NCBI GenBank assembly: GCA_016700055.1
Contig: CP064997.1
Location: 62,001-126,000, forward strand
Length of the DNA stretch: 64,000 nucleotides
Source: Actinomycetota bacterium
GTDB lineage: Bacteria; Actinomycetota; Acidimicrobiia; Acidimicrobiales; Ilumatobacteraceae
Direction of reading: 5' to 3'
Position numbers and translations under genes: made by a program
Shown: positions 7,718-14,954 of the stretch, piece after piece
How the letters are laid out: each line of letters opens with the position of its first letter
How positions within the stretch are numbered: position 1 is the first letter of the stretch
The notes under the pieces: model-generated
Told to the model about the DNA's origin: nothing
The model's input: the letters and a program-made list of their open reading frames with translations, nothing else
Database searches by the model: none

Positions 7718-9202
7718 CTAAGCCTCGAGCCGAGCGAGCAGCTCGGCCGCGGTGTCGCACTCGTCGATCAACCTACCCACCATGTCGGCGGTCCCGCGCA
7801 GCGGTTCCATCATCGGAACCCGCCGCAGCGGTTCCCTGCCGACGTCGAACACCATCGAATCCCAGTTGGCCGCGACGATGTCGTCGGGCCATTTCTGCAG
7901 GCACCGACCACGGAAGAACGCTCTGGTGCTGGAGGGCGGCTCGGTGACCGCCCGCGCGACCTCGTCGGCGTCGACGATCTGTCGCAGACCAACTCGCTCG
8001 GACAGCCCTCGCCCGGCGCGCAGGTCGTGGTACTGCAGATCGATCGCCTTCAGCCGCGAGTCGCTCGGCCCGAGATCGTGGCGCTCGGCGTAGCCGACGA
8101 CGAGGCGCTGCTTCGCGACCCAGTCGACGACGTCGGCCACGGTCGACGGATCGTGCTCCAGCCCGGCGAGGACGAGCTCCCAATGCCGCAGCAGGTCGGC
8201 CCCCACCGCTTCGTCGACGCATTCGAGACCGTGGGAGCGCTCGTACTTCTGGGCCCGTTCGAGCAACGCCCATTGCACCTCGAGCGCAGTGGCGCGTGAG
8301 CCGTCACGCAGCATGATCGTGCGCCGCAGACTCGGGTCGTGGCTGACCTGGCGAATCGCGGCGACAGGATTGCCGAGCGCGAGGTCCTGGCCGACGACGT
8401 CGTCTTCGATCATCGCCAGCACGATCGCCGTCGTGCCCACCTTCAAGTAGGTGGCCACCTCGCTCATGTTGGCGTCGCCGACGATCACGTGCAGCCGGCG
8501 GTACTTCTGCGGGTCGCAGTGCGGCTCGTCACGGGTGTTGACGATCGGGCGCTTCAACGTGGTCTCCAGCCCGACCTCTTCTTCGAAGAAGTCGGCGCGC
8601 TGGCTGAGCTGGAACGGCACCTCGACCGCGTCGGTTCCGGGCAGCTCGCAGCCGACCTTGCCGGCTCCGGCGAACACCTGGCGGGTGACGAAGTGCGGCG
8701 TCACCTGGGCGACGACCCGCGCGAACGGCAGCTCCCGCGCGAGCAGGTAGTTCTCGTGGCACCCGTAGCTGTTTCCCTTGCCGTCGCTGTTGTTCTTGTA
8801 GACGACGAGCTCGGCTCCGTCGGGCAACGCCGACCTGGCGAAGTCCATCGAGCGCCGCACGATCTCTTCCGCGGCTCGGTCGTAGCGCACCACCTCGAGC
8901 GCAGTACGGCACTCGGGCGTCGACAGCTCCGGATGAGCATGGTCGACGTAGTAGCGGGCACCGTTCGTGAGCACCGCGTTGACCAGGTGGGTGTCGACCT
9001 CGGGCGGGAAGACGTCTTCGTAGGTGAAGCCGCGGGCGTCGTTGCCCGGGTGCTCGTCCTCGAAGTCCCAGCTGACCTTGCGGCTGGTGCCGCTGACGTA
9101 GGAGTTGATGAGCACGCTCGACGCAGCCACCGGGTTCGTGTCGGCGCCGCGAACCTGGATCCCGTACTCGGTCTCGATGCCGCAGACCTTGGGGATGGCC
9201 AT
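7718..9202 (-). CDS. dop: Pup deamidase/depupylase Dop
   Basis: Converts the C-terminal Gln of Pup to Glu and also removes Pup from tagged proteins. The 494-residue protein begins MAIPKVCGIETEYGIQ and contains the Dop loop (about 38-58, TSRKVSWDFEDEHPGND), absent from PafA, plus the catalytic Asp87 in YYVDHAHPELSTPE. The end of the protein, GTADMVGRLIDECDTAAELL, is also Dop-like. A GTG 18 bases upstream would add MAIWCC; the ATG at 9202 matches the family start. It lies between arc and pup. Confidence 0.96.
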   Translation of the reverse strand: MAIPKVCGIETEYGIQVRGADTNPVAASSVLINSYVSGTSRKVSWDFEDEHPGNDARGFTYEDVFPPEVDTHLVNAVLTNGARYYVDHAHPELSTPECRTALEVVRYDRAAEEIVRRSMDFARSALPDGAELVVYKNNSDGKGNSYGCHENYLLARELPFARVVAQVTPHFVTRQVFAGAGKVGCELPGTDAVEVPFQLSQRADFFEEEVGLETTLKRPIVNTRDEPHCDPQKYRRLHVIVGDANMSEVATYLKVGTTAIVLAMIEDDVVGQDLALGNPVAAIRQVSHDPSLRRTIMLRDGSRATALEVQWALLERAQKYERSHGLECVDEAVGADLLRHWELVLAGLEHDPSTVADVVDWVAKQRLVVGYAERHDLGPSDSRLKAIDLQYHDLRAGRGLSERVGLRQIVDADEVARAVTEPPSSTRAFFRGRCLQKWPDDIVAANWDSMVFDVGREPLRRVPMMEPLRGTADMVGRLIDECDTAAELLARLEA

Positions 9203-9213
9203 GCAGCACCATA

Positions 9214-9232
9214 TCGCCACGTCTCGTGGCGA
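9214..9232. promoter_or_regulatory. Perfect 8-bp hairpin between arc and dop
   Basis: TCGCCACG and CGTGGCGA flank a 3-base loop, in the 59-base gap between the arc stop and the dop ATG. There is no T-run in the direction of transcription, so it may weaken read-through, protect an mRNA end or be a protein-binding palindrome. A TATGGT follows 5 bases before the dop ATG, so it could also mark a dop promoter. Confidence 0.4.
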
Positions 9233-9261
9233 GCGCGGCAGCGCCGCCGGGGCCGCTCTGC

Positions 9262-11019
9262 CTACAGGTACTGGCCGGTGGCGACCCGCTCGATCGCCCT
9301 GCCACCGGTGAGGTCGGCGCGGTCGCGGCCCTCGTTGACGAGAGTGCGGATGAACACGATCCGCTCACCCTTCTTGCCGGAGATCTTCGCCCAGTCGTCG
9401 GGGTTCGTCGTGTTCGGCAGGTCCTCGTGCTCGCGGTATTCGCGCCTGATCGAGTCGAGCAGGTCCTGGGTGCAAACGCCCTTCACCCCTCCGGCGATGA
9501 ACCGCTTGATGGCGAGCTTCTTCGCCCGGCGCACGATGTTCTCGATCATCGCCCCTGAGGCGAAGTCCTTGAAGTAGAGGATCTCCTTGTCGCCGTTCTG
9601 GTACGTGACCTCGAGGAAGCGGTTGTCGTGGTCGTCGCGGTACATCTCGGCCACGGTGGAGCGGATCATCCGCTGGACGGCGGCCTCGGGGTCGCCGCTG
9701 CCGAGCGAGGCCACCTCGTCCGCGGACAGAGGTATGTCGGTGGTGAGGTAGCGGGCGAAGATCTGCGCCGCCGCGTTCTCGGCCGGCCGTTCGATCTTGA
9801 TCTTCACGTCGAGGCGGCCGGGGCGCAGGATCGCCGGATCGATCAGGTCTTCACGGTTCGTCGCGCCGATCACGATCACGTTGCGCAGCCCCTCGACGCC
9901 GTCGATCTCGGCGAGTAGCTGGGGCACGATGGTGGACTCCATGTCCGAGGAGATGCCCGAGCCGCGGGTGCGGAACATCGAGTCCATCTCGTCGAAGAAC
10001 ACGATGACCGGCCACCCCTCCTCGCTCTTTTCCCGGGCCCGCTGGAACACCATGCGGATCTGGCGCTCGGTCTCGCCGACGTACTTGTTGAGCAGCTCGG
10101 GGCCCTTGATGTTGATGAAGTAGCTGCGCCCCTTCTCGCCGCCCGTGGCCGCGGCCACCTTCTTCGCGAGGCTGTTCGCGACCGCCTTCGCGATGAGGGT
10201 CTTGCCACAGCCGGGCGGGCCGTAGAGCAAGATCCCCTTCGGCGCCGGCAAGCGATGCTCGGCGAACAGCTCCTGGTGCAGGAACGGCAGCTCGACGGCA
10301 TCGGCGATCTGCTCGATCTGCTCGTCGAGCCCGCCGATGTCGTCGTAGGAGATGTCCGGCACCTCTTCGAGCAGCAGGTCTTCCACCTCGGGGCGGGGCA
10401 GCCGCTCGAGCAACAAGTTGGAGTGCACGTCGAGGCGCATCGTGTCGCCCGGGCGCAGGTGCATCCCGCGGACCGCGTCGGCGAGCTCACAAACCAGCTC
10501 CTCGTCGGCGCGACCGACGACGATCGCCCGCACGCCGTCGTCGAGCAGGTCCTTCACCGTGACCACCTCGCCGACCAGTTCCGGCCGGCGGGCGAGGACC
10601 ACGTTGAAGCTCTCGTTCAGCACCACCTCGGCACCGAGCTCGAGGGCGTCGGCTTCGATGTCGGGGTGCAGGTTCACGCGCATCTTGCGCCCGCTCGTCA
10701 GCACGTCGACGGTTTCGTCGTCGTAGTTGCGCCCGACCACGATCCCGTACGCCGACGGAGGCTGGGTGAGCTTGTCGACCTCGTCGCGCAGGGCGGAGAT
10801 GTGCTCGCGCGCCTCACGCAGGGTGTAGCTGAGCTTTTCGTTCTGCGCCGAGGCCTGCGCCAGCTGACCCTTCGTCTCGAGCAGGCGCTCCTCCAGTTGG
10901 CGAAGGCGCTTGGGCGAGTCGGCGAGCTTGCGGCGGAGGTGGCCGATCTCTTCTTCGAGCAGCACTACCTGGGACCGCAGACCGACCTCGTTCTCGTCAC
11001 CGTCGTCCCGAGAGGTCAC
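9262..11019 (-). CDS. arc: Proteasome-activating AAA ATPase ARC (Mpa)
   Basis: Ring ATPase that recognises Pup, unfolds the tagged protein and feeds it into the 20S core. The 585-residue protein has an N-terminal coiled coil (about 14-85) that binds Pup, OB domains (about 88-225), a Walker A GPPGCGKT at 267-274, and a Walker B ending FFDEMD at about 341-346. It ends GQYL, whose penultimate Tyr docks into the alpha ring. The GTG start at 11019 follows an AAGGAGGAG ribosome-binding site. It is the first gene of the arc-dop-pup-prcB-prcA run and is divergent from the ferredoxin gene. Confidence 0.97.
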   Translation of the reverse strand: MTSRDDGDENEVGLRSQVVLLEEEIGHLRRKLADSPKRLRQLEERLLETKGQLAQASAQNEKLSYTLREAREHISALRDEVDKLTQPPSAYGIVVGRNYDDETVDVLTSGRKMRVNLHPDIEADALELGAEVVLNESFNVVLARRPELVGEVVTVKDLLDDGVRAIVVGRADEELVCELADAVRGMHLRPGDTMRLDVHSNLLLERLPRPEVEDLLLEEVPDISYDDIGGLDEQIEQIADAVELPFLHQELFAEHRLPAPKGILLYGPPGCGKTLIAKAVANSLAKKVAAATGGEKGRSYFINIKGPELLNKYVGETERQIRMVFQRAREKSEEGWPVIVFFDEMDSMFRTRGSGISSDMESTIVPQLLAEIDGVEGLRNVIVIGATNREDLIDPAILRPGRLDVKIKIERPAENAAAQIFARYLTTDIPLSADEVASLGSGDPEAAVQRMIRSTVAEMYRDDHDNRFLEVTYQNGDKEILYFKDFASGAMIENIVRRAKKLAIKRFIAGGVKGVCTQDLLDSIRREYREHEDLPNTTNPDDWAKISGKKGERIVFIRTLVNEGRDRADLTGGRAIERVATGQYL

Positions 11020-11068
11020 GTGCTCCTCCTTCCGCAGCGCAACGGCTACGTGTTTGCGAACCTACACG

Positions 11069-11089
11069 CACCGGTGTTACGGACCGGTG
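11069..11089. promoter_or_regulatory. CACCGGT inverted repeat between arc and ferredoxin
   Basis: CACCGGT and its complement ACCGGTG form 7-bp arms around a 7-base spacer, and a third CACCGGT lies at 11114-11120. The 190-base divergent gap is otherwise non-coding. The repeated 7-mer between two divergent genes suggests an operator, but I do not recognise the regulator. Confidence 0.4.
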
Positions 11090-11208
11090 ATGCCTTTGCT
11101 GCCAACATGTTTCCACCGGTTCGGCCGTGTAAAGTGTCGGCAAGCACGACGGCCTCCCGTCACGTCGACGCCCATCACCCCCGCGATGCCAAGGAGCAAA
11201 CGAGCGAC

Positions 11209-11454
11209 ATGAAGGTCTGGATCGACCAGGATCTCTGCACCGGCGACGGCCTCTGCGAAGAGATCGCACCCGACGTGTTCACCCTGCTGGACGACGGGCT
11301 CGCGTACGTAAAAGAAGGCGACAAGGTCTTCGCCACCGCCAAGGGCAACCCCCAGGGGGCCGAAGGCATGGCCGAGATCCCCGACGGTCAGCTCGACGCC
11401 GTCATCGAGAGCGCCGAGGAGTGCCCCGGCGAGTGCATCTTCATCGAGCCCTGA
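11209..11454 (+). CDS. Ferredoxin, 3Fe-4S type
   Basis: Small acidic electron carrier of 81 residues. Ligands are Cys10 and Cys16 in CTGDGLC, with Gly at the position of the missing fourth ligand, and Cys72 in CPGECIFIE; this spacing is typical of actinobacterial [3Fe-4S] ferredoxins that serve P450s or other oxidoreductases, although Cys76 might change the cluster. The ATG at 11209 follows an AAGGAG site about 12 bases upstream. It is divergent from arc and convergent with trmI. No partner enzyme is adjacent; the neighbouring TtuA-like enzyme is Fe-S dependent, but a link is speculation. Confidence 0.88.
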   Translation: MKVWIDQDLCTGDGLCEEIAPDVFTLLDDGLAYVKEGDKVFATAKGNPQGAEGMAEIPDGQLDAVIESAEECPGECIFIEP

Positions 11455-11472
11455 CCAGCGCCCGAGGATCAC

Positions 11473-11487
11473 CGGCTGATTCAGCCG
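11473..11487. terminator. Hairpin between convergent ferredoxin and trmI genes
   Basis: CGGCTG and CAGCCG flank a 3-base loop that includes the start of the trmI stop codon. It lies where two genes converge and could end both transcripts, though there is no T-run. Confidence 0.35.
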
Positions 11488-12266
11488 AGGTACCGGGCGG
11501 CGGTGAGAAAACCGGTGTGCGCGACCATGCGGTGGTCGGGTCGCACCGCTTGTCCTTCGACGTGCCACGTGCGGTGGAGCACCTCCAAGGTGCGTTGCTC
11601 CGACCACGCCGCCGTGTCGAGAGCCTCTCTCACGCGCGACACCTGCATGATCGAAGGGGTGTACGCGATCAGGATCCCGCCCGCGCGGAGCGCCCCGCCC
11701 GCGGCGTGAGGCACGACGCGCCACGGCTCGGGCAGGTCGAGCACGACGCGGTCGAGGTCGCGCTCGTCGATGCCCTCGTAGCAGTCGCGTAGCTCCACCC
11801 GGTAGTGCTCCAACGCCGCGGCGCCGACGAACTCACGCACGTTCGTGCGCGCCCGGTTCGCGAAGTCCTCGCGCAGCTCGTAGCCGACGATCTCGGCCCC
11901 CCAGCGCAGCATCGTCATCGACAGCGCCCCCGAGCCCACCCCGCTCTCCAGCACCCGGACGCCCGGTCCGATATCGGCGATCATGCAGATCGGCGCGAGG
12001 TCCTTCGGGTAGATCACCTGTGCCCCACGCGGCATCTGCACCACGAAGTCCTCGAGCGTCGGGCGCAGGGCGAGGTACTTGGCTCCTCGCGTGGAAACCG
12101 CGCGAGTGCCCTCGGGCCGGCCGGCGATCTCGCCGTGGGGAACGAACCCGGCGTGAGTGTGGAACTCGCCCCCCTCGACGAGCGTCACCAGGTACCGCCG
12201 CCGCTTGGCGTCGAGCAACAGCACCTTGTCGCCGAACTCGAACAGGCGGCCCGCGGCGGCGCTCAC
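11481..12266 (-). CDS. trmI: tRNA (adenine-58-N1)-methyltransferase TrmI
   Basis: Methylates N1 of A58 in the tRNA T-loop with S-adenosylmethionine. The 261-residue protein has the small N-terminal beta domain (FEFGDKVLLLDAKRRRYLV), then the Rossmann methyltransferase domain with the SAM loop VLESGVGSGALSM and the catalytic-region segment LDLPEPWRVV. The GTG start at 12266 overlaps the stop of the TtuA-like gene as GTGA, which defines the start. Linkage of trmI to arc is common in actinobacteria. Direct fusion by overlap to a ttuA-like gene suggests joint T-loop modification. Confidence 0.93.
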   Translation of the reverse strand: MSAAAGRLFEFGDKVLLLDAKRRRYLVTLVEGGEFHTHAGFVPHGEIAGRPEGTRAVSTRGAKYLALRPTLEDFVVQMPRGAQVIYPKDLAPICMIADIGPGVRVLESGVGSGALSMTMLRWGAEIVGYELREDFANRARTNVREFVGAAALEHYRVELRDCYEGIDERDLDRVVLDLPEPWRVVPHAAGGALRAGGILIAYTPSIMQVSRVREALDTAAWSEQRTLEVLHRTWHVEGQAVRPDHRMVAHTGFLTAARYLG

Positions 12267-13228
12267 GGCTGGCGTCCTTTGCGGCCGAGCAGCATCTCGA
12301 CCGGCACCGGCTCGTGAGCCGCACCTGCCTCGACCAGGCGGCAGAACGCGCACAACGGGGCCTCGCCCTTCACGCCCGTCGGCGAACCGCAGCGGGTGCA
12401 GGCTTGCAGGCTCTCGCGCCCGGAGGCGTCGACGCTCGCGAGCAGCGGGGCCATCCGCTCCAGAAAGCCGAGGTAGAACGCCGCCTTCGAGCCCGGCGAA
12501 CGCGCTTCGACGGCGTTGAGCGTCTCCTTGTACCCGAGATGGCGGTTGCCGATCGCCATCGGGCACTCCTCGACCATGTAGTCGATGCCGCGCAGCACGC
12601 ACCACGCCGCGGTCTCCCGTTCGCTCAGGCGCACGAGCGGCTTCACCTTGCGGGGGAAGCCGTCGGCTGCGGGTAGCACGGGAAGCTGGCGCGCGAGGTA
12701 CTCGAGGTCCCATCGCAAGGTGTTGCCGAACAGCACCGCCGCCTCGTCGTCGAGGTTGTGGCCGGTCACCACCACGTCGTAGCCGCCGTCCAGCGCGGCG
12801 CGGTCGAACACGTGACGCTTGCTGATCCCGCAGGCACTGCACGGCACACGCCGGGTGGCGCGCGCGGCGGTCGGTACGTCGTAGCCGTGGTCGGCCCGCA
12901 GCGACACCTCGTGCAAGGTGAGCCCTCGCTCGGCAGCGAACGCCCTCGCGTACCGGGCCGACACGTCGCTGTAGTCGCCGATGCCGAGCCCGACGTAGAG
13001 GCCGTCGGCATCGTGGCCGAGATCGACGAGCATGTCCCACACGGCGAGGCTGTCCTTGCCGCCGGACACCGCGACGAGGATCCGATCGCCGGGGCGCAGC
13101 ATGTCGTGGTCGTGCACGGCCTTGGCCACCTGGCGCCGGCACAGCTCGAAGAAGTGCTCGGCGCAGAAGTTCGCGTTGTGCCGGGGTAGGTCGATCACTG
13201 CCGGTCCACGGCACGTGCGGCACTTCAC
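12263..13228 (-). CDS. ttuA: TtuA-like tRNA U54 2-sulfurtransferase
   Basis: ATP-pyrophosphatase-type tRNA thiolase of the TtuA/Ncs6/TtcA group, 321 residues. An N-terminal zinc finger uses C3, C6, C22 and H25, the P-loop is AVSGGKDS (53-60), the Fe-S ligand set is C130, C133 (VPCSACG) and C222 (ECPMA), and a second zinc finger uses C277, C280, C293 and C296. As I recall it, the same ligand pattern, and nearly the same numbering, occurs in Thermus TtuA, which makes 2-thio-T54. TilS lacks these zinc fingers. The GTG start abuts the ttuB-like stop. TtcA (C32 thiolation) is the main alternative, but the paired TtuB-like carrier argues for TtuA or an Ncs6-like role. Confidence 0.85.
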   Translation of the reverse strand: MKCRTCRGPAVIDLPRHNANFCAEHFFELCRRQVAKAVHDHDMLRPGDRILVAVSGGKDSLAVWDMLVDLGHDADGLYVGLGIGDYSDVSARYARAFAAERGLTLHEVSLRADHGYDVPTAARATRRVPCSACGISKRHVFDRAALDGGYDVVVTGHNLDDEAAVLFGNTLRWDLEYLARQLPVLPAADGFPRKVKPLVRLSERETAAWCVLRGIDYMVEECPMAIGNRHLGYKETLNAVEARSPGSKAAFYLGFLERMAPLLASVDASGRESLQACTRCGSPTGVKGEAPLCAFCRLVEAGAAHEPVPVEMLLGRKGRQP

Positions 13229-13426
13229 TCAGGCACCTCCCGAGATGACGGGACGGATCTCGACGACGTCGTCTGGCGCGAGCAGCTCGTCACTCGGCAC
13301 GAGCGTTCCGTTGCGAATGACGAGGTGTGACTCACGGTTCAGACCGAGCTCGGCCAACAGCGCGTGGACCCGTCGCCCTCCGGGCAGGTCGAGCTCTCTC
13401 GGCGGATTGCGCAGCATCACCTTCAT
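13229..13426 (-). CDS. TtuB/MoaD-like ubiquitin-fold sulfur carrier ending Gly-Gly-Ala
   Basis: The 65-residue beta-grasp protein (MKVMLRNPPRELDLPGG...) would carry sulfur as a C-terminal thiocarboxylate to the TtuA-like enzyme encoded immediately downstream. Its end, VVEIRPVISGGA, matches the ISGG end of TtuB but with one extra Ala, so activation would need removal of that residue or a tolerant E1-like enzyme. The extra codon is clear on the DNA: GGA GGT GCC TGA. The ATG at 13426 matches the family start; a GTG four codons earlier is possible. No adenylyltransferase or JAMM protease gene is in the window. Confidence 0.85.
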   Translation of the reverse strand: MKVMLRNPPRELDLPGGRRVHALLAELGLNRESHLVIRNGTLVPSDELLAPDDVVEIRPVISGGA

Positions 13427-13475
13427 CGCGGGGACCATTCTCGCCCGGCGTGTGGGCCGAACACGCTTCAGCCGG

Positions 13476-13733
13476 TCAGTTGGAGCGCTTCGCAGCCTTG
13501 CGTTCGCTTCGCGACGGCGCCTTGATGGCCACCACCGTCACGGTCTCGCCGGGACGCAGCACCTCTGTGGCGACGACCTGCTCGGAACGCCCGACGGCAT
13601 TGCGCAGCAAACGCGCCCCCCAGAGGACCCCGCCGACCGCCAACCAGCCGCGCTGGCCGCCGAGCAGGCCGTCGTAGATGGCGCGCCGGCGGACGTACGC
13701 GATCGGCGACAGGAGGCTGGGACGGCGGCGCAC
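13476..13733 (-). CDS. Small basic protein with one possible membrane helix
   Basis: 85 residues, with basic ends (MRRRPS; SRSERKAAKRSN) around a central segment GWLAVGGVLWGARLL that could cross or lie on the membrane, followed by a beta-like stretch ETVTVVAIKAP. I recognise no family. It is co-oriented with the membrane proteins upstream (6-base gap) and with the TtuB-like gene 50 bases downstream. Confidence 0.55.
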   Translation of the reverse strand: MRRRPSLLSPIAYVRRRAIYDGLLGGQRGWLAVGGVLWGARLLRNAVGRSEQVVATEVLRPGETVTVVAIKAPSRSERKAAKRSN

Positions 13734-13739
13734 GGTCTT

Positions 13740-13952
13740 TCAGACCCGGCGGATCTCGACGATGGTGGTCTTCTTCTTGCCCGCCCGCCGGCCGAGCACG
13801 AACACCACCAGCACGATCAGCGCGGCCACGGCCGCGCCGGCAGTGAGCAGCGTCTGCTTGCGATCCTCCACCTTGCCCTGCAGCCCGTCCTGGAAGGTCT
13901 GGAGCCTGGCTTCGAGGTCGTCACGGGTGATCTTGGTCGCTGGCGTGGCCAT
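13740..13952 (-). CDS. Small single-pass membrane protein
   Basis: 70 residues: a charged N-terminal helix (ATKITRDDLEARLQTFQDGL), one strong membrane helix (about 37-57, rich in Ala, Val and Leu), and a basic tail GRRAGKKKTTIVEIRRV. It resembles the short actinobacterial proteins encoded next to holin-like proteins, without a known function. The ATG at 13952 overlaps the stop of the upstream gene as TGATG, and longer in-frame sequence upstream is arginine-rich noise. Confidence 0.65.
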   Translation of the reverse strand: MATPATKITRDDLEARLQTFQDGLQGKVEDRKQTLLTAGAAVAALIVLVVFVLGRRAGKKKTTIVEIRRV

Positions 13953-14290
13953 CAGCGGCGCTCCTTCGCGAGGGTGGCTCGGTTGATCCTCGAAAAGCTG
14001 AGGGCGACGATCGCCCCTGCCGCGACCAGCACGATCGCGTACGGCACCCAGCTCCACGAACCGTCGAACGCATCGGTCTCGGTCTGCAGCACCCGCAGCA
14101 GGCCGAGCAACAGCATCATCAACCCGACGCCGAGCAGCAGCGCGCCAATCGCGCCGTACCCCAGCCAACGCCCGGCTCCCTTGATCGGGCCGAGGGTCTC
14201 CTGGCGGGCGTAGGTCTTGACGAACTCGAAGAGCTCGCCGACGTTCGTGCTGTCCGTCGATGTCGCAGGACTCGCCTGGCGGTCGCTCAC
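13952..14290 (-). CDS. Holin-superfamily III-like membrane protein
   Basis: 112 residues with an amphipathic N-terminal segment (GELFEFVKTYARQETLGPIKG), a long first membrane helix (about 44-66) and a second helix (about 82-102) ending in a basic tail. Order and spacing fit the actinobacterial 'phage holin family' proteins that are in fact chromosomal envelope proteins of unknown role; there is no phage gene nearby. The GTG at 14290 was chosen because sequence upstream lacks protein-like character. Confidence 0.65.
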   Translation of the reverse strand: MSDRQASPATSTDSTNVGELFEFVKTYARQETLGPIKGAGRWLGYGAIGALLLGVGLMMLLLGLLRVLQTETDAFDGSWSWVPYAIVLVAAGAIVALSFSRINRATLAKERR

Positions 14291-14324
14291 GGGCCAGTTT
14301 CTAGCAGACACCGTTGATCCGGGC

Positions 14325-14954
14325 TCAGGGTGCGGCTCCCCCGAGGCGGAACCGCAGCAGGGCCTCGACGTCGTCGAGCACACCTTCGAGCATCTCCAGG
14401 CGGGCACGCGGGCCAGGCGCGCCGAGCAGCTTGTGGCGGTCGGCCGGCCCGATCGGCGCCAGGGCACCCAGCCGGTAGGACGCCGAGACCGGATCGGCCG
14501 AGACGGACATCTCGGGCACTTCGGTCAGGTCTCCGAGCTCCACCGACAGCGCGAGGGCACGCCGCACACGTGCCGAGACCGCGGCGATCAGGCGATCCTC
14601 GTCGGCGGCGTCGCCACCGTCTTCTGGCCAGTCCTCCACGTCGGCGCGGGGGTACGGATCGTCGGGCAGCCAGGTGCTCACCTTCAGCCGCCGCCCTCCG
14701 ACGGCCACGACCGAGTACCTGCCGTCGGGCAGCGCGCCGACCTGCACCATGCGGGCGACCGTGCCCCACGTGGAGCGCTGGTCGCCGCCACCCACCTCGC
14801 TCCCCCGCTCGATCATGACGACACCGAACTCGGGCACGTCGGCCGCGAGGCAGTCGCGCACGAGCTCGCGGTAGCGAGGCTCGAACACGTGAAGCGCCAG
14901 CGCGGCCCCCGGGTAGAGGGGCGAGCCGAGCGGGAACATCGGCATCGCCGTCAT
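14325..14954 (-). CDS. LON-substrate-binding-domain protein
   Basis: 209 residues matching the N-terminal domain of Lon protease as a stand-alone protein: MFPLGSPLYPGAALALHVFEPRYRELV, then FGVVMIERGSEVGGGD and GTVARMVQVG. There is no ATPase or protease part. Such proteins probably bind unfolded peptides, but their role is unknown. The start overlaps the stop of the PBP4-type gene by ATGA, so it is the last gene of the acs-dacB-lonN run. Confidence 0.88.
   Translation of the reverse strand: MTAMPMFPLGSPLYPGAALALHVFEPRYRELVRDCLAADVPEFGVVMIERGSEVGGGDQRSTWGTVARMVQVGALPDGRYSVVAVGGRRLKVSTWLPDDPYPRADVEDWPEDGGDAADEDRLIAAVSARVRRALALSVELGDLTEVPEMSVSADPVSASYRLGALAPIGPADRHKLLGAPGPRARLEMLEGVLDDVEALLRFRLGGAAP

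Noticed and set aside
7718..9202. Possibility that the second PafA-like gene is a duplicate ligase.
   Set aside because: It contains the Dop loop and Dop-type start (MAIPKVCGIETEYGI) and lies next to pup, so it is the deamidase/depupylase.
12263..13228. Assignment as TilS (tRNA-Ile lysidine synthetase), which shares the SGGKDS loop.
   Set aside because: Two zinc fingers and the C130/C133/C222 set are TtuA/TtcA features absent from TilS, and a TtuB-like carrier is adjacent.
13952..14290. Holin-like gene as evidence of a prophage.
   Set aside because: No integrase, capsid, lysin or other phage gene is nearby and base composition does not change; chromosomal copies of this family are common in actinobacteria.
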